From positions 124,001-188,000 of the forward strand of contig NZ_CP134195.1 of assembly GCF_031585635.1 (NCBI RefSeq): DNA of 64,000 nt, written 5' to 3'. The stretch is from Paraburkholderia sp. FT54. GTDB lineage: Bacteria; Pseudomonadota; Gammaproteobacteria; Burkholderiales; Burkholderiaceae. Positions 45,610-54,496 of the stretch are shown here, in pieces. Position 1 is the stretch's first letter. Every line of letters starts with the position of its first letter. A program made the translations under genes and the position numbers. The notes under the pieces were generated by a model. The model saw only the letters and a list, made by a program, of their open reading frames with translations. It searched no databases and was not told the DNA's origin.

Positions 45610-46572
45610 TCATTTGGCGGGCGGTGCCGGAAACGGCGTCGTGATGCCGGTCATGCCGATGCCCGGCCCGAGCATGAAATCATCGCCGGCCTGGCCGGGC
45701 AGCGCCTCGCGCGCGACCTCGAGCCACGCGCGCGCGGCGTGCGACAGGTAACCATTGCGGCGCCAGCCGATCGCCATTTCCCACGGAATCTCCGGTTCCA
45801 CCACCGGCCGGCAGGTGAAGCGCGCCGGGTCGAGCCGCCGGCAGTACGGCGCCGGCAACAGCGCGATGCCGACACCGGCCAGCACCAGCGCCGCCATGAA
45901 ATCCCAATGCCCGCTGCGCCCGACGATGGTCGGCGCAAAGCCGGCCGTACGGCACGCGGTCAGCACGACATCATTGAGAGCGAGACTTTCGCCGTAGAAC
46001 ACGAACGGCTCGTTGGCGAGTTGCGCGAGCGGCACCTCGTGCAGATCGTCCCAACGCGAGCCAGTGCGCGCGACGAGCCATAGCAGCTGACGCGTCACGG
46101 GCAGCACGTCGATATTTTCCGGGTCCACCGGTTGCAACACGCCGCCCAGCTCCAGCTCGCCGTTGATCAGCGCCGTCTCGATGGCGCGCGAACCTTGCTC
46201 GAACAGTTTCAACTCGATTTTCGGATAGCGCTGGCGAAACGCGGCGATGGCCGGCGTGAAGAGTGAGCCGCCCATGGGCGGAATGCCGATGGTGAGTTCG
46301 CCGTGGCCGAGTGTGCCGAGATCGTTCAGTTCTGCCTGCAACTGCGCGTGCGCCGCCAGCACGTCCTGGCCGCGCTGGTAGACGATCCGGCCGGCATCGG
46401 TCAGCACCATCTGACGTCCGTCGCGCAGCAACAGCGGGGAGCCGATTTCGTCCTCCAACGACTTCACCATTTTGCTGATGGTCGGCTGCGTAACGAACAT
46501 CTGCTCGGCGGCGACGGTGAAACTCTGCTGACGCACCACTTCGACGAAATACCGCAGTGCACGTAGTTCCAC
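45610..46572 (-). CDS. LysR-family transcriptional regulator
   Basis: 320 residues from GTG 46572, which has a GGAG site; there is no ATG near the conserved start. The N-terminal helix-turn-helix reads LRALRYFVEVVRQQSFTVAA, then EQMFVTQPTISKMVKSLEDE. The rest is the ligand-binding domain typical of the family (ELTIGIPPMGGSLFTPAIAA, and GGVLQPVDPENIDVLPV). Target genes are unknown. A near-palindrome lies 17 bases upstream of the start, and a glycosyltransferase gene starts 254 bases away in the other direction. Confidence 0.92.
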   Translation of the reverse strand: MELRALRYFVEVVRQQSFTVAAEQMFVTQPTISKMVKSLEDEIGSPLLLRDGRQMVLTDAGRIVYQRGQDVLAAHAQLQAELNDLGTLGHGELTIGIPPMGGSLFTPAIAAFRQRYPKIELKLFEQGSRAIETALINGELELGGVLQPVDPENIDVLPVTRQLLWLVARTGSRWDDLHEVPLAQLANEPFVFYGESLALNDVVLTACRTAGFAPTIVGRSGHWDFMAALVLAGVGIALLPAPYCRRLDPARFTCRPVVEPEIPWEMAIGWRRNGYLSHAARAWLEVAREALPGQAGDDFMLGPGIGMTGITTPFPAPPAK

Positions 46573-46588
46573 GATCTCAGGCTCCAGA

Positions 46589-46603
46589 ATTCCAAAATGG
46601 AAT
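46589..46603. promoter_or_regulatory. Candidate LysR operator upstream of the lysR gene
   Basis: ATTCC-AAAAT-GGAAT (46589-46603) is a perfect five-base inverted repeat with five-base spacer in the 254-base gap between divergent lysR and the glycosyltransferase gene. LysR regulators often bind a T-N11-A box near their own promoter; this has that size. Confidence 0.4.
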
Positions 46604-46826
46604 GGTTTGAATGATTGTAAGTCATGGTATTTATGTTGACGGCGCAACTTAGGGGATGGCGCTGACCGTCGGAGTTATGGCGGGCACCGTGGTCGCGGCC
46701 GCCGTGTCCGATGCCGGGCTGATTGCCGATCCGAAGGTGCTTCACCGATTTCAAGATGGGCTCGACCGTAAGCGGAATAACATTGCCGGATCTCCACCGT
46801 CGATCCGCCCAACGCGCCCGTTCATC

Positions 46827-47603
46827 ATGACGCCCATCTCGATCATCATTCCCTGCTACAACGGCGCGGCGACGCTCGCTCGTGCTTTGCAAAGTTGCCG
46901 GATGCAACCTGAGGCTGCGCAGATTATCGTGGTGGACGACGGCTCGACGGATGCCTCCGCGGACATCGTGGCCCAATGCGGCCGCTTCGACGCGCGCGTG
47001 GGTCTTCTGCGGATGCCGTACAACGGCGGCGCGGCGCGAGCGCGCAACTGGGGGGCGATGCATGCGTCGCACGATCTGATCGCCTTCCTCGACGCCGACG
47101 ACGAGTATCTGCCCGGCGCCCTCGCCGCCGCGGGCGCTTTTCTCGCGCACAACCCGAAAGAAGTGTCCGTGCGGCTCGACGTCGAGTACACGGATTTTCC
47201 GCGGGAACTCACGGCTCACCCCGACTTCGCCGCGCACGCGGCAACGCTCAGCAATACGGTGCCGAGCAGTCTGATCATCCACCGTGCGGTTTACCTGGCG
47301 CTCGGCGGCTTTCCGATGGACGAAGCGTTTCGCCGCATCGGCGGAGAGGACGGCGCGTTTTCGTGGGCGTTGCGCGATATTTTTGGCAACCAGCGTCTGG
47401 ACGACGTGAAGCGCGTGCGCATGCATTACCACGCGGGCATTCACGCCGAACGCTACTTCCGCATCGCGCTGGGCCTGCAAGTGCCCGATCCCACCGACAC
47501 AGCCGATGCGTTTCGTTTCTCCCGGCAGTTCCTGGACACCGCGCGCTCGGGCATCGCGCAATTGCGCACGGCCAACCTGACGACCGGCGCTGCCGCGTCG
47601 TAG
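46827..47603 (+). CDS. Family 2 glycosyltransferase
   Basis: 258 residues from ATG 46827 ([20 protein letters not shown]). The GT-A core is clear: [32 protein letters not shown], and [12 protein letters not shown] containing the DxD-type metal site. The C-terminal half contains a [11 protein letters not shown] motif. No membrane segment is visible. The acceptor and sugar cannot be told. An open frame runs 57 codons further upstream without motif or ribosome-binding support. It lies about 130 bases before the ahcY promoter. Confidence 0.85.
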   Translation: MTPISIIIPCYNGAATLARALQSCRMQPEAAQIIVVDDGSTDASADIVAQCGRFDARVGLLRMPYNGGAARARNWGAMHASHDLIAFLDADDEYLPGALAAAGAFLAHNPKEVSVRLDVEYTDFPRELTAHPDFAAHAATLSNTVPSSLIIHRAVYLALGGFPMDEAFRRIGGEDGAFSWALRDIFGNQRLDDVKRVRMHYHAGIHAERYFRIALGLQVPDPTDTADAFRFSRQFLDTARSGIAQLRTANLTTGAAAS

Positions 47604-47717
47604 GCCGCGTGACGCCTGCGAGGCGTCCGTCGGCACGGCTGCGCGCGCACACAAAAACGCAAGAAAACACACGTCGCTCGAAAACCCGATCCACGCCCCG
47701 AAGCCATCTCGATTTGC

Positions 47718-47723
47718 TACAAT
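47718..47723 (+). promoter_or_regulatory. -10 element of the ahcY transcript
   Basis: TACAAT, eight bases before the start of the riboswitch fold, at the right distance for initiation near 47730. The -35 is weak. Confidence 0.5.
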
Positions 47724-47730
47724 CGCCGTT

Positions 47731-47816
47731 CGTCTTCGAGGAGCGTTGCGACGGGTACCGCGAATCAGCATTCGCCGGCCGCCCGCCAGGCTCGGAGACT
47801 TCAATCGGAGGGCTCG
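47731..47816 (+). ncRNA. S-adenosylhomocysteine (SAH) riboswitch
   Basis: Upstream of ahcY, the RNA reads CGAGGAGCGTTGCGAC, the conserved core of the SAH riboswitch, and ends with GCCAGGCTCGGAGAC and a TTCAA linker. Stem P1 is nine bases: GTCTTCGAG (47732-47740) with CTCGGAGAC (47791-47799, one G-U pair). GAGC at 47741-47744 can form the pseudoknot with GCTC near 47812-47815. In known examples SAH turns on the following genes, which clear it. The ribosome-binding site (AAAGGAGG) is about 70 bases further on. Confidence 0.87.
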
Positions 47817-47899
47817 GATGCGCATTGCGCTTTCCTATCCACCGCATCGAACCGCGCTCACGTCAAATTTCTAGTCAATTTTTTAGAAAGGAGGGCGTG

Positions 47900-49321
47900 A
47901 TGAACGCCGCAGTTATCGATTCCAAAAATTCCCAGGACTTCGTTGTTGCCGACATGTCGCTTGCCGACTGGGGCCGCAAGGAACTCAACATCGCCGAGAC
48001 GGAAATGCCCGGTCTCGTGCAAACGCGCGAAGAGTACAAGGCGCAGCAGCCGCTGAAGGGCGCACGCATTGCCGGTTCGCTGCACATGACCATTCAGACC
48101 GGTGTGCTGATCGAGACGCTGACCGCGCTCGGCGCCGACGTGCGCTGGGCCTCGTGCAACATCTTCTCGACGCAGGATCACGCCGCCGCGGCGATCGCCA
48201 AGGCCGGCACGCCGGTGTTCGCATTCAAGGGCGAATCGCTCGACGAGTACTGGGAATTCTCGCACCGTATTTTCGAATGGCCGAACGGCGAATTCGCCAA
48301 CATGATCCTCGACGACGGCGGCGACGCCACGTTGCTGCTGATCCTCGGCTCGAAAGCGGAAAAAGACCGCTCGGTGATCTCGAAGCCGACGAATGAAGAA
48401 GAAGTCGCGCTGTACAAGTCGATCGCTTCGCATCTCGACGCGGACCCGACGTGGTACTCCACGCGCCTCGCGCACATTCAGGGCGTGACGGAAGAAACCA
48501 CGACCGGCGTGCACCGTCTGTATCAGATGGAAAAAGAAGGCCGCCTGCCGTTCCCGGCCATCAACGTCAACGACTCGGTCACCAAGTCGAAGTTCGACAA
48601 CCTGTACGGCTGCCGTGAGTCGCTGGTCGACGGTATCAAGCGCGCGACCGACGTGATGATCGCGGGCAAGATCGCCGTGGTCGCCGGTTACGGCGACGTG
48701 GGCAAGGGCTGCGCGCAATCGCTGCGCGGTCTCGGCGCGACCGTGTGGGTCACCGAAATCGATCCGATCTGCGCGCTGCAGGCCGCGATGGAAGGCTACC
48801 GCGTCGTGACGATGGAATACGCGGCGGACAAGGCCGACATCTTCGTGACGGCGACCGGCAACTACCATGTGATCGGCCACGACCACATGAAGGCGATGCG
48901 TCACAACGCGATTGTCTGCAACATCGGTCACTTCGATTCGGAAATCGACGTGGCGTCGACCCGCCAGTACCAGTGGGACAACATCAAGCCGCAAGTCGAC
49001 CACATCATTTTCCCGGACGGCAAGCGCGTCATTCTGCTGGCCGAAGGCCGTCTGGTGAATCTGGGTTGCGCGACGGGCCACCCGTCGTTCGTGATGTCGA
49101 ACTCGTTCACGAACCAGACGCTCGCGCAGATCGAACTGTTCACGCAAGGCAAGAAGTACGAGAACAAGGTGTACGTGTTGCCGAAGCATCTGGACGAGAA
49201 GGTCGCACGCCTGCATCTGGCGCGTATCGGCGCGAACCTGACCGTGCTGTCGGATGCGCAGGCCGGCTACATCGGCGTCGACAAGAACGGTCCGTTCAAG
49301 CCGAACCACTACCGTTATTAA
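47900..49321 (+). CDS. ahcY: Adenosylhomocysteinase (SAH hydrolase)
   Basis: 473 residues from ATG 47900 with AAAGGAGG. It reversibly splits S-adenosylhomocysteine to adenosine and homocysteine with bound NAD. Conserved parts are [38 protein letters not shown], the NAD site [20 protein letters not shown], and the C-terminal [11 protein letters not shown]. It follows an SAH riboswitch and a membrane protein; metF lies downstream, so the cluster serves the activated methyl cycle. Confidence 0.98.
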   Translation: MNAAVIDSKNSQDFVVADMSLADWGRKELNIAETEMPGLVQTREEYKAQQPLKGARIAGSLHMTIQTGVLIETLTALGADVRWASCNIFSTQDHAAAAIAKAGTPVFAFKGESLDEYWEFSHRIFEWPNGEFANMILDDGGDATLLLILGSKAEKDRSVISKPTNEEEVALYKSIASHLDADPTWYSTRLAHIQGVTEETTTGVHRLYQMEKEGRLPFPAINVNDSVTKSKFDNLYGCRESLVDGIKRATDVMIAGKIAVVAGYGDVGKGCAQSLRGLGATVWVTEIDPICALQAAMEGYRVVTMEYAADKADIFVTATGNYHVIGHDHMKAMRHNAIVCNIGHFDSEIDVASTRQYQWDNIKPQVDHIIFPDGKRVILLAEGRLVNLGCATGHPSFVMSNSFTNQTLAQIELFTQGKKYENKVYVLPKHLDEKVARLHLARIGANLTVLSDAQAGYIGVDKNGPFKPNHYRY

Positions 49322-49452
49322 GCACGCCGCGAGCGGTTTGACAACATGATAGTTTGACGACAGGGCGGCGCATCATGCGCCGCTTTGTTCGCCATGCCGC
49401 CGCTTTTCGCGCTTTTTTCCCGCTAACGGACATCCTGCCAAAGGAGCTCTAC

Positions 49453-49806
49453 ATGACCGTGCTGCTGACCTGGCTGATCAACGCGCTTGCGCTCCTGATC
49501 ATCACCTACCTCGTTCCGTCGATTCATATCCGCAGTTTCGGCACCGCATTGATCGTCGCGGTGGTGCTCGGGTTGATCAACACGATCCTGCGGCCGGTGC
49601 TGATCCTGCTGACGCTGCCCGTCACGATTCTCACGCTCGGACTCTTCATTCTGGTGGTCAATGCGCTGTGCTTCTGGCTGTGCGCGTCGCTGCTGAAGGG
49701 CTTCGAAGTGTCGGGTTTCTGGTCGGCGTTCTTCGGCTCGATTCTGTACAGCATCGTTTCGTGGCTGTTGTCCGCGCTTATTTTCGGCAACCGCAGTCTC
49801 GGTTGA
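49453..49806 (+). CDS. Small membrane protein, phage-holin-IV-like (PF04020 type)
   Basis: 117 residues from ATG 49453 behind AAGGAG. It is almost all membrane: four hydrophobic segments beginning LLTWLINALALLIITYLVPS, then GLINTILRPVLILLTLPVTI and a C-terminal pair. The LINTILRP and LTLPVTILTLGLF motifs fit the widespread YvlD-like/holin-superfamily proteins of unknown role. It is placed between ahcY and metF in a + strand run, 131 bases after ahcY and 11 before metF. Confidence 0.85.
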   Translation: MTVLLTWLINALALLIITYLVPSIHIRSFGTALIVAVVLGLINTILRPVLILLTLPVTILTLGLFILVVNALCFWLCASLLKGFEVSGFWSAFFGSILYSIVSWLLSALIFGNRSLG

Positions 49807-49817
49807 CCCACTGAATC

Positions 49818-50648
49818 ATGAACCCGATCGAACTTTCATTCGAATTCTTCCCGCCGAAAACGCAGGAAGGCGTCGACAAGCTGCGCGCCACGCGCACCCA
49901 GCTCGCCACGCTCAAGCCCAAGTTCATGTCCGTCACGTTCGGCGCCGGCGGCTCGACGCAACAGGGCACGCTCGACACCGTCGTCGATATGGCGAAGGAA
50001 GGGCTCGAAGCGGCGCCGCACGTGTCGTGCATCGGCTCGTCGAAAGAGAGCCTGCGCGCCATCCTCAACGAATACCGCGCGCATGGCATTCGCCACATCG
50101 TCGCGCTGCGCGGTGATCTGCCCTCCGGCATGGGCGAGGTCGGCGAACTGCGCTACGCGTCGGAACTGGTGAGCTTCATCCGCGCCGAGTTCGACGACTG
50201 GTTCTGGATCGAGGTGGCCGGCTACCCGGAATACCATCCGCAGTCGCGCTCGCCGCAACACGATCTGGAAAACTTCGCCCGCAAGGTGAAGGCCGGCGCC
50301 AATTCGGCGATCACCCAGTACTTCTTCAACGCGGACGCGTATTTCCGTTTCGTCGACGACGCGCGCAAGCTCGGCGTGGACGTGCCAATCGTGCCGGGCA
50401 TCATGCCGATCACGAACTTCTCGCAACTGATGCGCTTCTCGGAGATGTGCGGCGCTGAAGTGCCGCGCTGGATCGCGCGCCGGCTGGAAAGTTTCGGCGA
50501 CGACCGCGAGTCGATTCGCGCGTTTGGGCTGGATGTGGTGACGAACCTGTGCGGGCGTCTCATCGACGCCAAAGTGCCGGGCCTGCACTTCTACACGCTA
50601 AATGGCGCCGCGGCGACCAAGGCGATCTGCGAACGGTTGGGCGTTTAA
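49818..50648 (+). CDS. metF: Methylenetetrahydrofolate reductase
   Basis: 276 residues, the bacterial MetF size. It reduces methylene-THF to methyl-THF, which supplies methyl for homocysteine remethylation. Conserved parts are LSFEFFPPKTQEGVDKL, MSVTFGAGGSTQQGTLDTVV, HIVALRGDLPSG, GYPEYHPQSRS and ITQYFFNADAYFRFVDDA. The FAD-barrel motifs look complete. It ends 25 bases before a strong terminator and completes the SAH-riboswitch cluster. Confidence 0.97.
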   Translation: MNPIELSFEFFPPKTQEGVDKLRATRTQLATLKPKFMSVTFGAGGSTQQGTLDTVVDMAKEGLEAAPHVSCIGSSKESLRAILNEYRAHGIRHIVALRGDLPSGMGEVGELRYASELVSFIRAEFDDWFWIEVAGYPEYHPQSRSPQHDLENFARKVKAGANSAITQYFFNADAYFRFVDDARKLGVDVPIVPGIMPITNFSQLMRFSEMCGAEVPRWIARRLESFGDDRESIRAFGLDVVTNLCGRLIDAKVPGLHFYTLNGAAATKAICERLGV

Positions 50649-50673
50649 GGCCGAACCACGTCGTTGAGACGAA

Positions 50674-50708
50674 ACCGCGCGGCTGATTCGGTCGCGCGGT
50701 TTTTTTTT
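50674..50708 (+). terminator. Rho-independent terminator after metF
   Basis: ACCGCGCG (50674-50681) pairs with CGCGCGGT (50693-50700), followed by an unbroken run of Ts to 50708. It ends the ahcY-metF transcript. Confidence 0.92.
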
Positions 50709-50832
50709 CGCGCAACGAGTGGGCGCTGCGAATCGAGGAACGGCGATTCCGACGCACGAAATCGGCCGCACCCACTGTTGCGTCGCAACAAACACGCCAG
50801 TTCGAGTAAAGCTTGCGGCGCGTAAGCCCGGA

Positions 50833-50861
50833 TTGAACCCGATTTTTGTGCTGTCTATGAT
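50833..50861 (+). promoter_or_regulatory. Sigma-70 promoter for the first dppA-like gene
   Basis: TTGAAC (50833-50838), 17-base spacer, TATGAT (50856-50861); 38 bases before the ATG. Best-formed housekeeping promoter in the window. Confidence 0.75.
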
Positions 50862-50899
50862 CAAAGCGCAGCTGACGTGGCTGCTGCGCGGAGAACGTG

Positions 50900-52543
50900 A
50901 TGACGGTACCCAAGTTGCTGTTTGCAGTTCGCCAAACCTGCCTTCCGGCGCTCGCCGCCTGTGCGGTCCTGAGCGCCGGGCTTTCGCCCGCTGTCGCCGA
51001 CGCGGCAAAGCTGCCCGACAAGACCCTCGTGTTCTGCTCCGAGGGCAGTCCGGCGGGCTTCGACAGTGCGCAGTACACCACCAGCGTCGAGTTCAGCGCG
51101 GGATCGTACACGGTCTATAACCGCCTGATCGAGTTCGCGCACGGCAGCACGGATATCGAACCGGGCCTCGCCGAAAAGTGGGATGTCTCGCCTGACGGAC
51201 TGACCTATACGTTTCATTTGCGCCACGGTGTGAAGTTCCAGACCACGTCCTTCTTCAAGCCGACACGGGAATTCAACGCCGACGACGTCGTTTTCACCTA
51301 TCAGCGGATGCTTGATCCGGAGCAGCCGTTCCGCAAGGCGTACTCGGTGCCGTTTCCATATTTCACCGATCTGGGCCTTGCCAAGAACATCGCGAAGGTC
51401 GAAGCGGTCGATCCGTACACGGTCAAATTCACGCTGAAGGAAGTCGACGCGCCGTTTTTACAACAGATCGCAATGCCATTCGCGTCGATTCTCTCGGCTG
51501 AATACGGCGACCAGTTGTTGAAAGCGGGTAAAGCATCGGATATCAACCAATATCCCGTCGGCACCGGCCCATTCATTTTTCGCAGCTATACGAAAGACGA
51601 CACGATTCGCTTCGACGGTAATCCCGACTACTGGAAGCCGGGTGTCGTCAAAGTCGGCAAGCTGATATTCGCGATTACCGTCGATCCGGCGGTGCGCTTG
51701 CAGAAATTGAAACGCGGCGAATGCCAGGTGATGGCGTATCCACGTCCCGCCGATATTCCGACGGTCAAAACCGATGCATCGCTCGTCATGCCGAACGAGG
51801 TGGGTTTCAACCTCGGCTATATCGCCTACAACACCACCAAGAAACCGCTCGACAATGTGCTGGTGCGCCGCGCGCTCGATATGTCGATCAATAAGAAAGC
51901 GATTATCGAGTCGGTGTATCAAGGCGCGGGCCAGGCGGCGACCAACCCCATGCCGCCGACGCAGTGGGGCTACGACAAGAATCTGAAGGACGCCCCATAC
52001 GACACGGAAAAAGCCAAAGCGCTGCTGAAACAGGCGGGTTTTCCGGACGGCTTCGACCTGACGCTGTGGGCCATGCCAGTTCAACGGCCTTATAACCCGA
52101 ATGCGCGGCTGATGGCGGAAATGCTGCAATCCGATTGGGCGAAGATCGGCGTCAAGGTGAAGATCGCCACGTTTGAATGGGGTGAATATATTCGCCGCGG
52201 CCATGCCGGCGAGCATGAAGCCATGCTGATCGGCTGGACCGGCGATTATGGCGATCCGGATAACTGGCTTGGGGTATTACTGGGTTGCGACGCAGTCAGC
52301 GGCAGTAACTTTTCCAAATGGTGCTACAAACCCTATGACGATCTGATCAAGAAGGGTCGTAGTACGACTGATCTGTCACAGCGCACCAGTGCCTATACTC
52401 AAGCCCAGGAGATTTTCAAGGATCAGGTTCCGTTCACGCCGATCGCCCATTCCACGGTCTATCAGCCGATCAGCAAGAATGTGACGGGCTTCAAGATCGA
52501 CCCGTTCGGCCCGACGCAATTCATGAACGTCGGCCTGAAATAA
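50900..52543 (+). CDS. Dipeptide-type ABC transporter substrate-binding protein, copy 1
   Basis: 547 residues from ATG 50900 (an in-frame GTG lies just before it). A Sec signal peptide ends near SPAVADA. The mature part is a family-5 peptide-binding protein of the DppA type: KTLVFCSEGSPAGFDSAQYT, FHLRHGVKFQTTSFFKPTRE, FNADDVVFTYQRMLDP and IGWTGDYGDPDNWLG. It is closely related to the next gene. Substrate could be dipeptides or related compounds such as aminolevulinate or heme; sequence alone does not decide. Confidence 0.92.
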   Translation: MTVPKLLFAVRQTCLPALAACAVLSAGLSPAVADAAKLPDKTLVFCSEGSPAGFDSAQYTTSVEFSAGSYTVYNRLIEFAHGSTDIEPGLAEKWDVSPDGLTYTFHLRHGVKFQTTSFFKPTREFNADDVVFTYQRMLDPEQPFRKAYSVPFPYFTDLGLAKNIAKVEAVDPYTVKFTLKEVDAPFLQQIAMPFASILSAEYGDQLLKAGKASDINQYPVGTGPFIFRSYTKDDTIRFDGNPDYWKPGVVKVGKLIFAITVDPAVRLQKLKRGECQVMAYPRPADIPTVKTDASLVMPNEVGFNLGYIAYNTTKKPLDNVLVRRALDMSINKKAIIESVYQGAGQAATNPMPPTQWGYDKNLKDAPYDTEKAKALLKQAGFPDGFDLTLWAMPVQRPYNPNARLMAEMLQSDWAKIGVKVKIATFEWGEYIRRGHAGEHEAMLIGWTGDYGDPDNWLGVLLGCDAVSGSNFSKWCYKPYDDLIKKGRSTTDLSQRTSAYTQAQEIFKDQVPFTPIAHSTVYQPISKNVTGFKIDPFGPTQFMNVGLK

Positions 52544-52668
52544 CGCCGGCAGGCCGCTTTTTTGCTGATTCGACCTCTGAAGCCGCACGTCCCGGCCTGC
52601 GCCGGCGTGCGGCCGCCCTTAGGCTCGAATGGTTTCCGATCGTTCGCGACATACGGAATTTCCTCCGC

Positions 52669-52698
52669 TTGGTGCTGTGACCCAAGCTCAAGTAATAT
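52669..52698 (+). promoter_or_regulatory. Putative promoter for the second dppA-like gene
   Basis: TTGGTG (52669-52674), 18-base spacer, TAATAT (52693-52698), 42 bases before the ATG. Suggests the second copy is also transcribed on its own. Confidence 0.5.
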
Positions 52699-52740
52699 CG
52701 CGCTACGCCGGCGGGAGCCGGCCACGAACCTGGAGGAAAC

Positions 52741-54369
52741 ATGAAGCAAAACAATCTGTTGCGCGCCGCGCGTGTTACGACGCTCGTCGCAGCTGCAGCG
52801 GCATCGATGGTGGGCGCAAGTGTCGCGCGCGCCGAGATCCCGAATAAAACCCTGGTCTACTGCTCAGAAGGCAGCCCCGCGGGTTTCGATCCGGCCCAAT
52901 ACACCACGGGCACCGATTTCACGGCTAATACGTTCACCGTCTACAACCGCCTCGTCGAATTCGAGCGCGGCGGCACCAAGGTCGAACCGGGCCTCGCCGA
53001 AAAGTGGGATGTCTCCGCGGACGGCAAGACATACACGTTCCATCTGCGTCATGGCGTGAAGTTCCAGACCACGTCGTTCTTCAAGCCGACGCGCGAATTC
53101 AATGCGGACGACGTCGTGTTCACGTTCCAGCGTATGCTGGACCCGAACTCGGCCTTTCATAAGGCTTACCCGGTCCAATTCCCGTACTTCACCGACATGG
53201 GCCTCGACAAGCTGATCACCAGCGTCGAAAAAGTCGACCCGTACACGGTCAAGTTCACGCTGAAGGAAGTCAACGCGCCGTTCATCCAGAATCTGGCAAT
53301 GGAATACGCGTCGATCCTCTCGGGTGAATACGGCGACCAGTTGATGAAAGCCGGCAAGGCTGCCGACATCAACCAGTTCCCGGTCGGCACAGGCCCGTTC
53401 ATCTTCCGCAGCTACACGAAAGACGCGACGATCCGCTTCGACGGCAATCCGGATTACTGGAAGCCGAACACGGTCAAGATCTCCAAGCTGATCTTCTCGA
53501 TCACGCCGGACGCCGGCGTGCGCGTGCAGAAGATCAAGCGCGACGAATGCCAGGTGATGAGCTATCCGCGTCCGGCCGACATCGCGCCGCTGAAGGCTGA
53601 AGCGAACATCGCCATGCCGTCGCAACCGGGCTTCAACCTCGGCTACCTCGCGTACAACGTGACGCATAAGCCGGTCGACAAGGTCGAAGTGCGTCAGGCG
53701 CTCGACATGGCGATCAACAAGAAGGCGATCATCGACTCGGTGTACCAGGGCGCGGGCCAGGCTGCCACGAACCCGATGCCGCCGACGCAATGGTCGTACG
53801 ACAAGAACCTGAAGAGCGCGTCCTACGACACGGACAAGGCCAAGGCTCTGTTGGCGAAGGCCGGCTATCCGAACGGCTTCGACATCACGCTGTGGGCAAT
53901 GCCGGTGCAGCGCGCGTACAACCCGAACGCCCGCCTGATGGCGGAAATGATCCAGGCCGACTGGGCCAAGATCGGCGTGAAGGCGAAGATCGTCACGTAT
54001 GAGTGGGGCGAGTACATCAAGCGCGCTCACGCGGGTGAGGACGACACGATGCTGATTGGCTGGACCGGCGATAACGGCGATCCGGACAACTGGCTCGGCA
54101 CGCTGCTCGGCTGCGAAGCGGTGAACGGCAACAACTTCTCGAAGTGGTGCTACAAGCCGTTCGACGATCTGATCCAGAAGGGCCGCGTCACGTCCGATCA
54201 GGGCGCGCGCACGACGGCTTATATGCAGGCGCAGCAGATCTTCGCGCAGCAGCTGCCGTTCTCGCCGATCGCTCACTCCACGGTGTACCAGCCTGTCAGC
54301 AAGAAGGTCGTGGACATGCGTATCGAACCGCTCGGCTACGCGCGTTTCGATGGCGTTAGCATCAAGTAA
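52741..54369 (+). CDS. dppA: Dipeptide-type ABC transporter substrate-binding protein, copy 2
   Basis: 542 residues with GGAGGAAAC before the ATG. The signal peptide ends near ARA. It shares most motifs with copy 1 (CSEGSPAGFDPAQYTTGTDF, GVKFQTTSFFKPTREFNADD, MAINKKAIIDSVYQGAGQAA, IGWTGDNGDPDNWLGTLLGC). Codon use is GC-rich and uniform, whereas copy 1 has more A/T third positions in its second half. An attenuator-like hairpin separates it from the permease genes, consistent with higher binding-protein output. Confidence 0.93.
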   Translation: MKQNNLLRAARVTTLVAAAAASMVGASVARAEIPNKTLVYCSEGSPAGFDPAQYTTGTDFTANTFTVYNRLVEFERGGTKVEPGLAEKWDVSADGKTYTFHLRHGVKFQTTSFFKPTREFNADDVVFTFQRMLDPNSAFHKAYPVQFPYFTDMGLDKLITSVEKVDPYTVKFTLKEVNAPFIQNLAMEYASILSGEYGDQLMKAGKAADINQFPVGTGPFIFRSYTKDATIRFDGNPDYWKPNTVKISKLIFSITPDAGVRVQKIKRDECQVMSYPRPADIAPLKAEANIAMPSQPGFNLGYLAYNVTHKPVDKVEVRQALDMAINKKAIIDSVYQGAGQAATNPMPPTQWSYDKNLKSASYDTDKAKALLAKAGYPNGFDITLWAMPVQRAYNPNARLMAEMIQADWAKIGVKAKIVTYEWGEYIKRAHAGEDDTMLIGWTGDNGDPDNWLGTLLGCEAVNGNNFSKWCYKPFDDLIQKGRVTSDQGARTTAYMQAQQIFAQQLPFSPIAHSTVYQPVSKKVVDMRIEPLGYARFDGVSIK

Positions 54370-54425
54370 TTCGTAAAGCTTACGCAGTACGCTTTTCGCA
54401 CGGTTAGAAAACTGGTCGAAATGGT

Positions 54426-54469
54426 CCGGCGACCGGGGTCACAAGCCCTCGTCGCCGGTTGCGTTTTTT
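54426..54469 (+). terminator. Attenuator-like terminator between dppA and dppB
   Basis: CCGGCGAC (54426-54433) pairs with GTCGCCGG (54451-54458), then TTGCG and a run of six Ts (54464-54469). It sits 57 bases after the binding-protein gene and 28 before dppB. Partial termination here would lower permease relative to binding protein. Confidence 0.7.
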
Positions 54470-54496
54470 CTTCATCAAGACCATAGGGACAAAACC

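Noticed and set aside
46656..46826. An N-terminal extension of the glycosyltransferase
   Set aside because: The domain begins at [12 protein letters not shown]; the preceding frame has no motif or good start.
52544..52580. A possible terminator after the first dppA-like gene
   Set aside because: The CGGC/GCCG stem is only four bases, although a T run follows; too weak to list.
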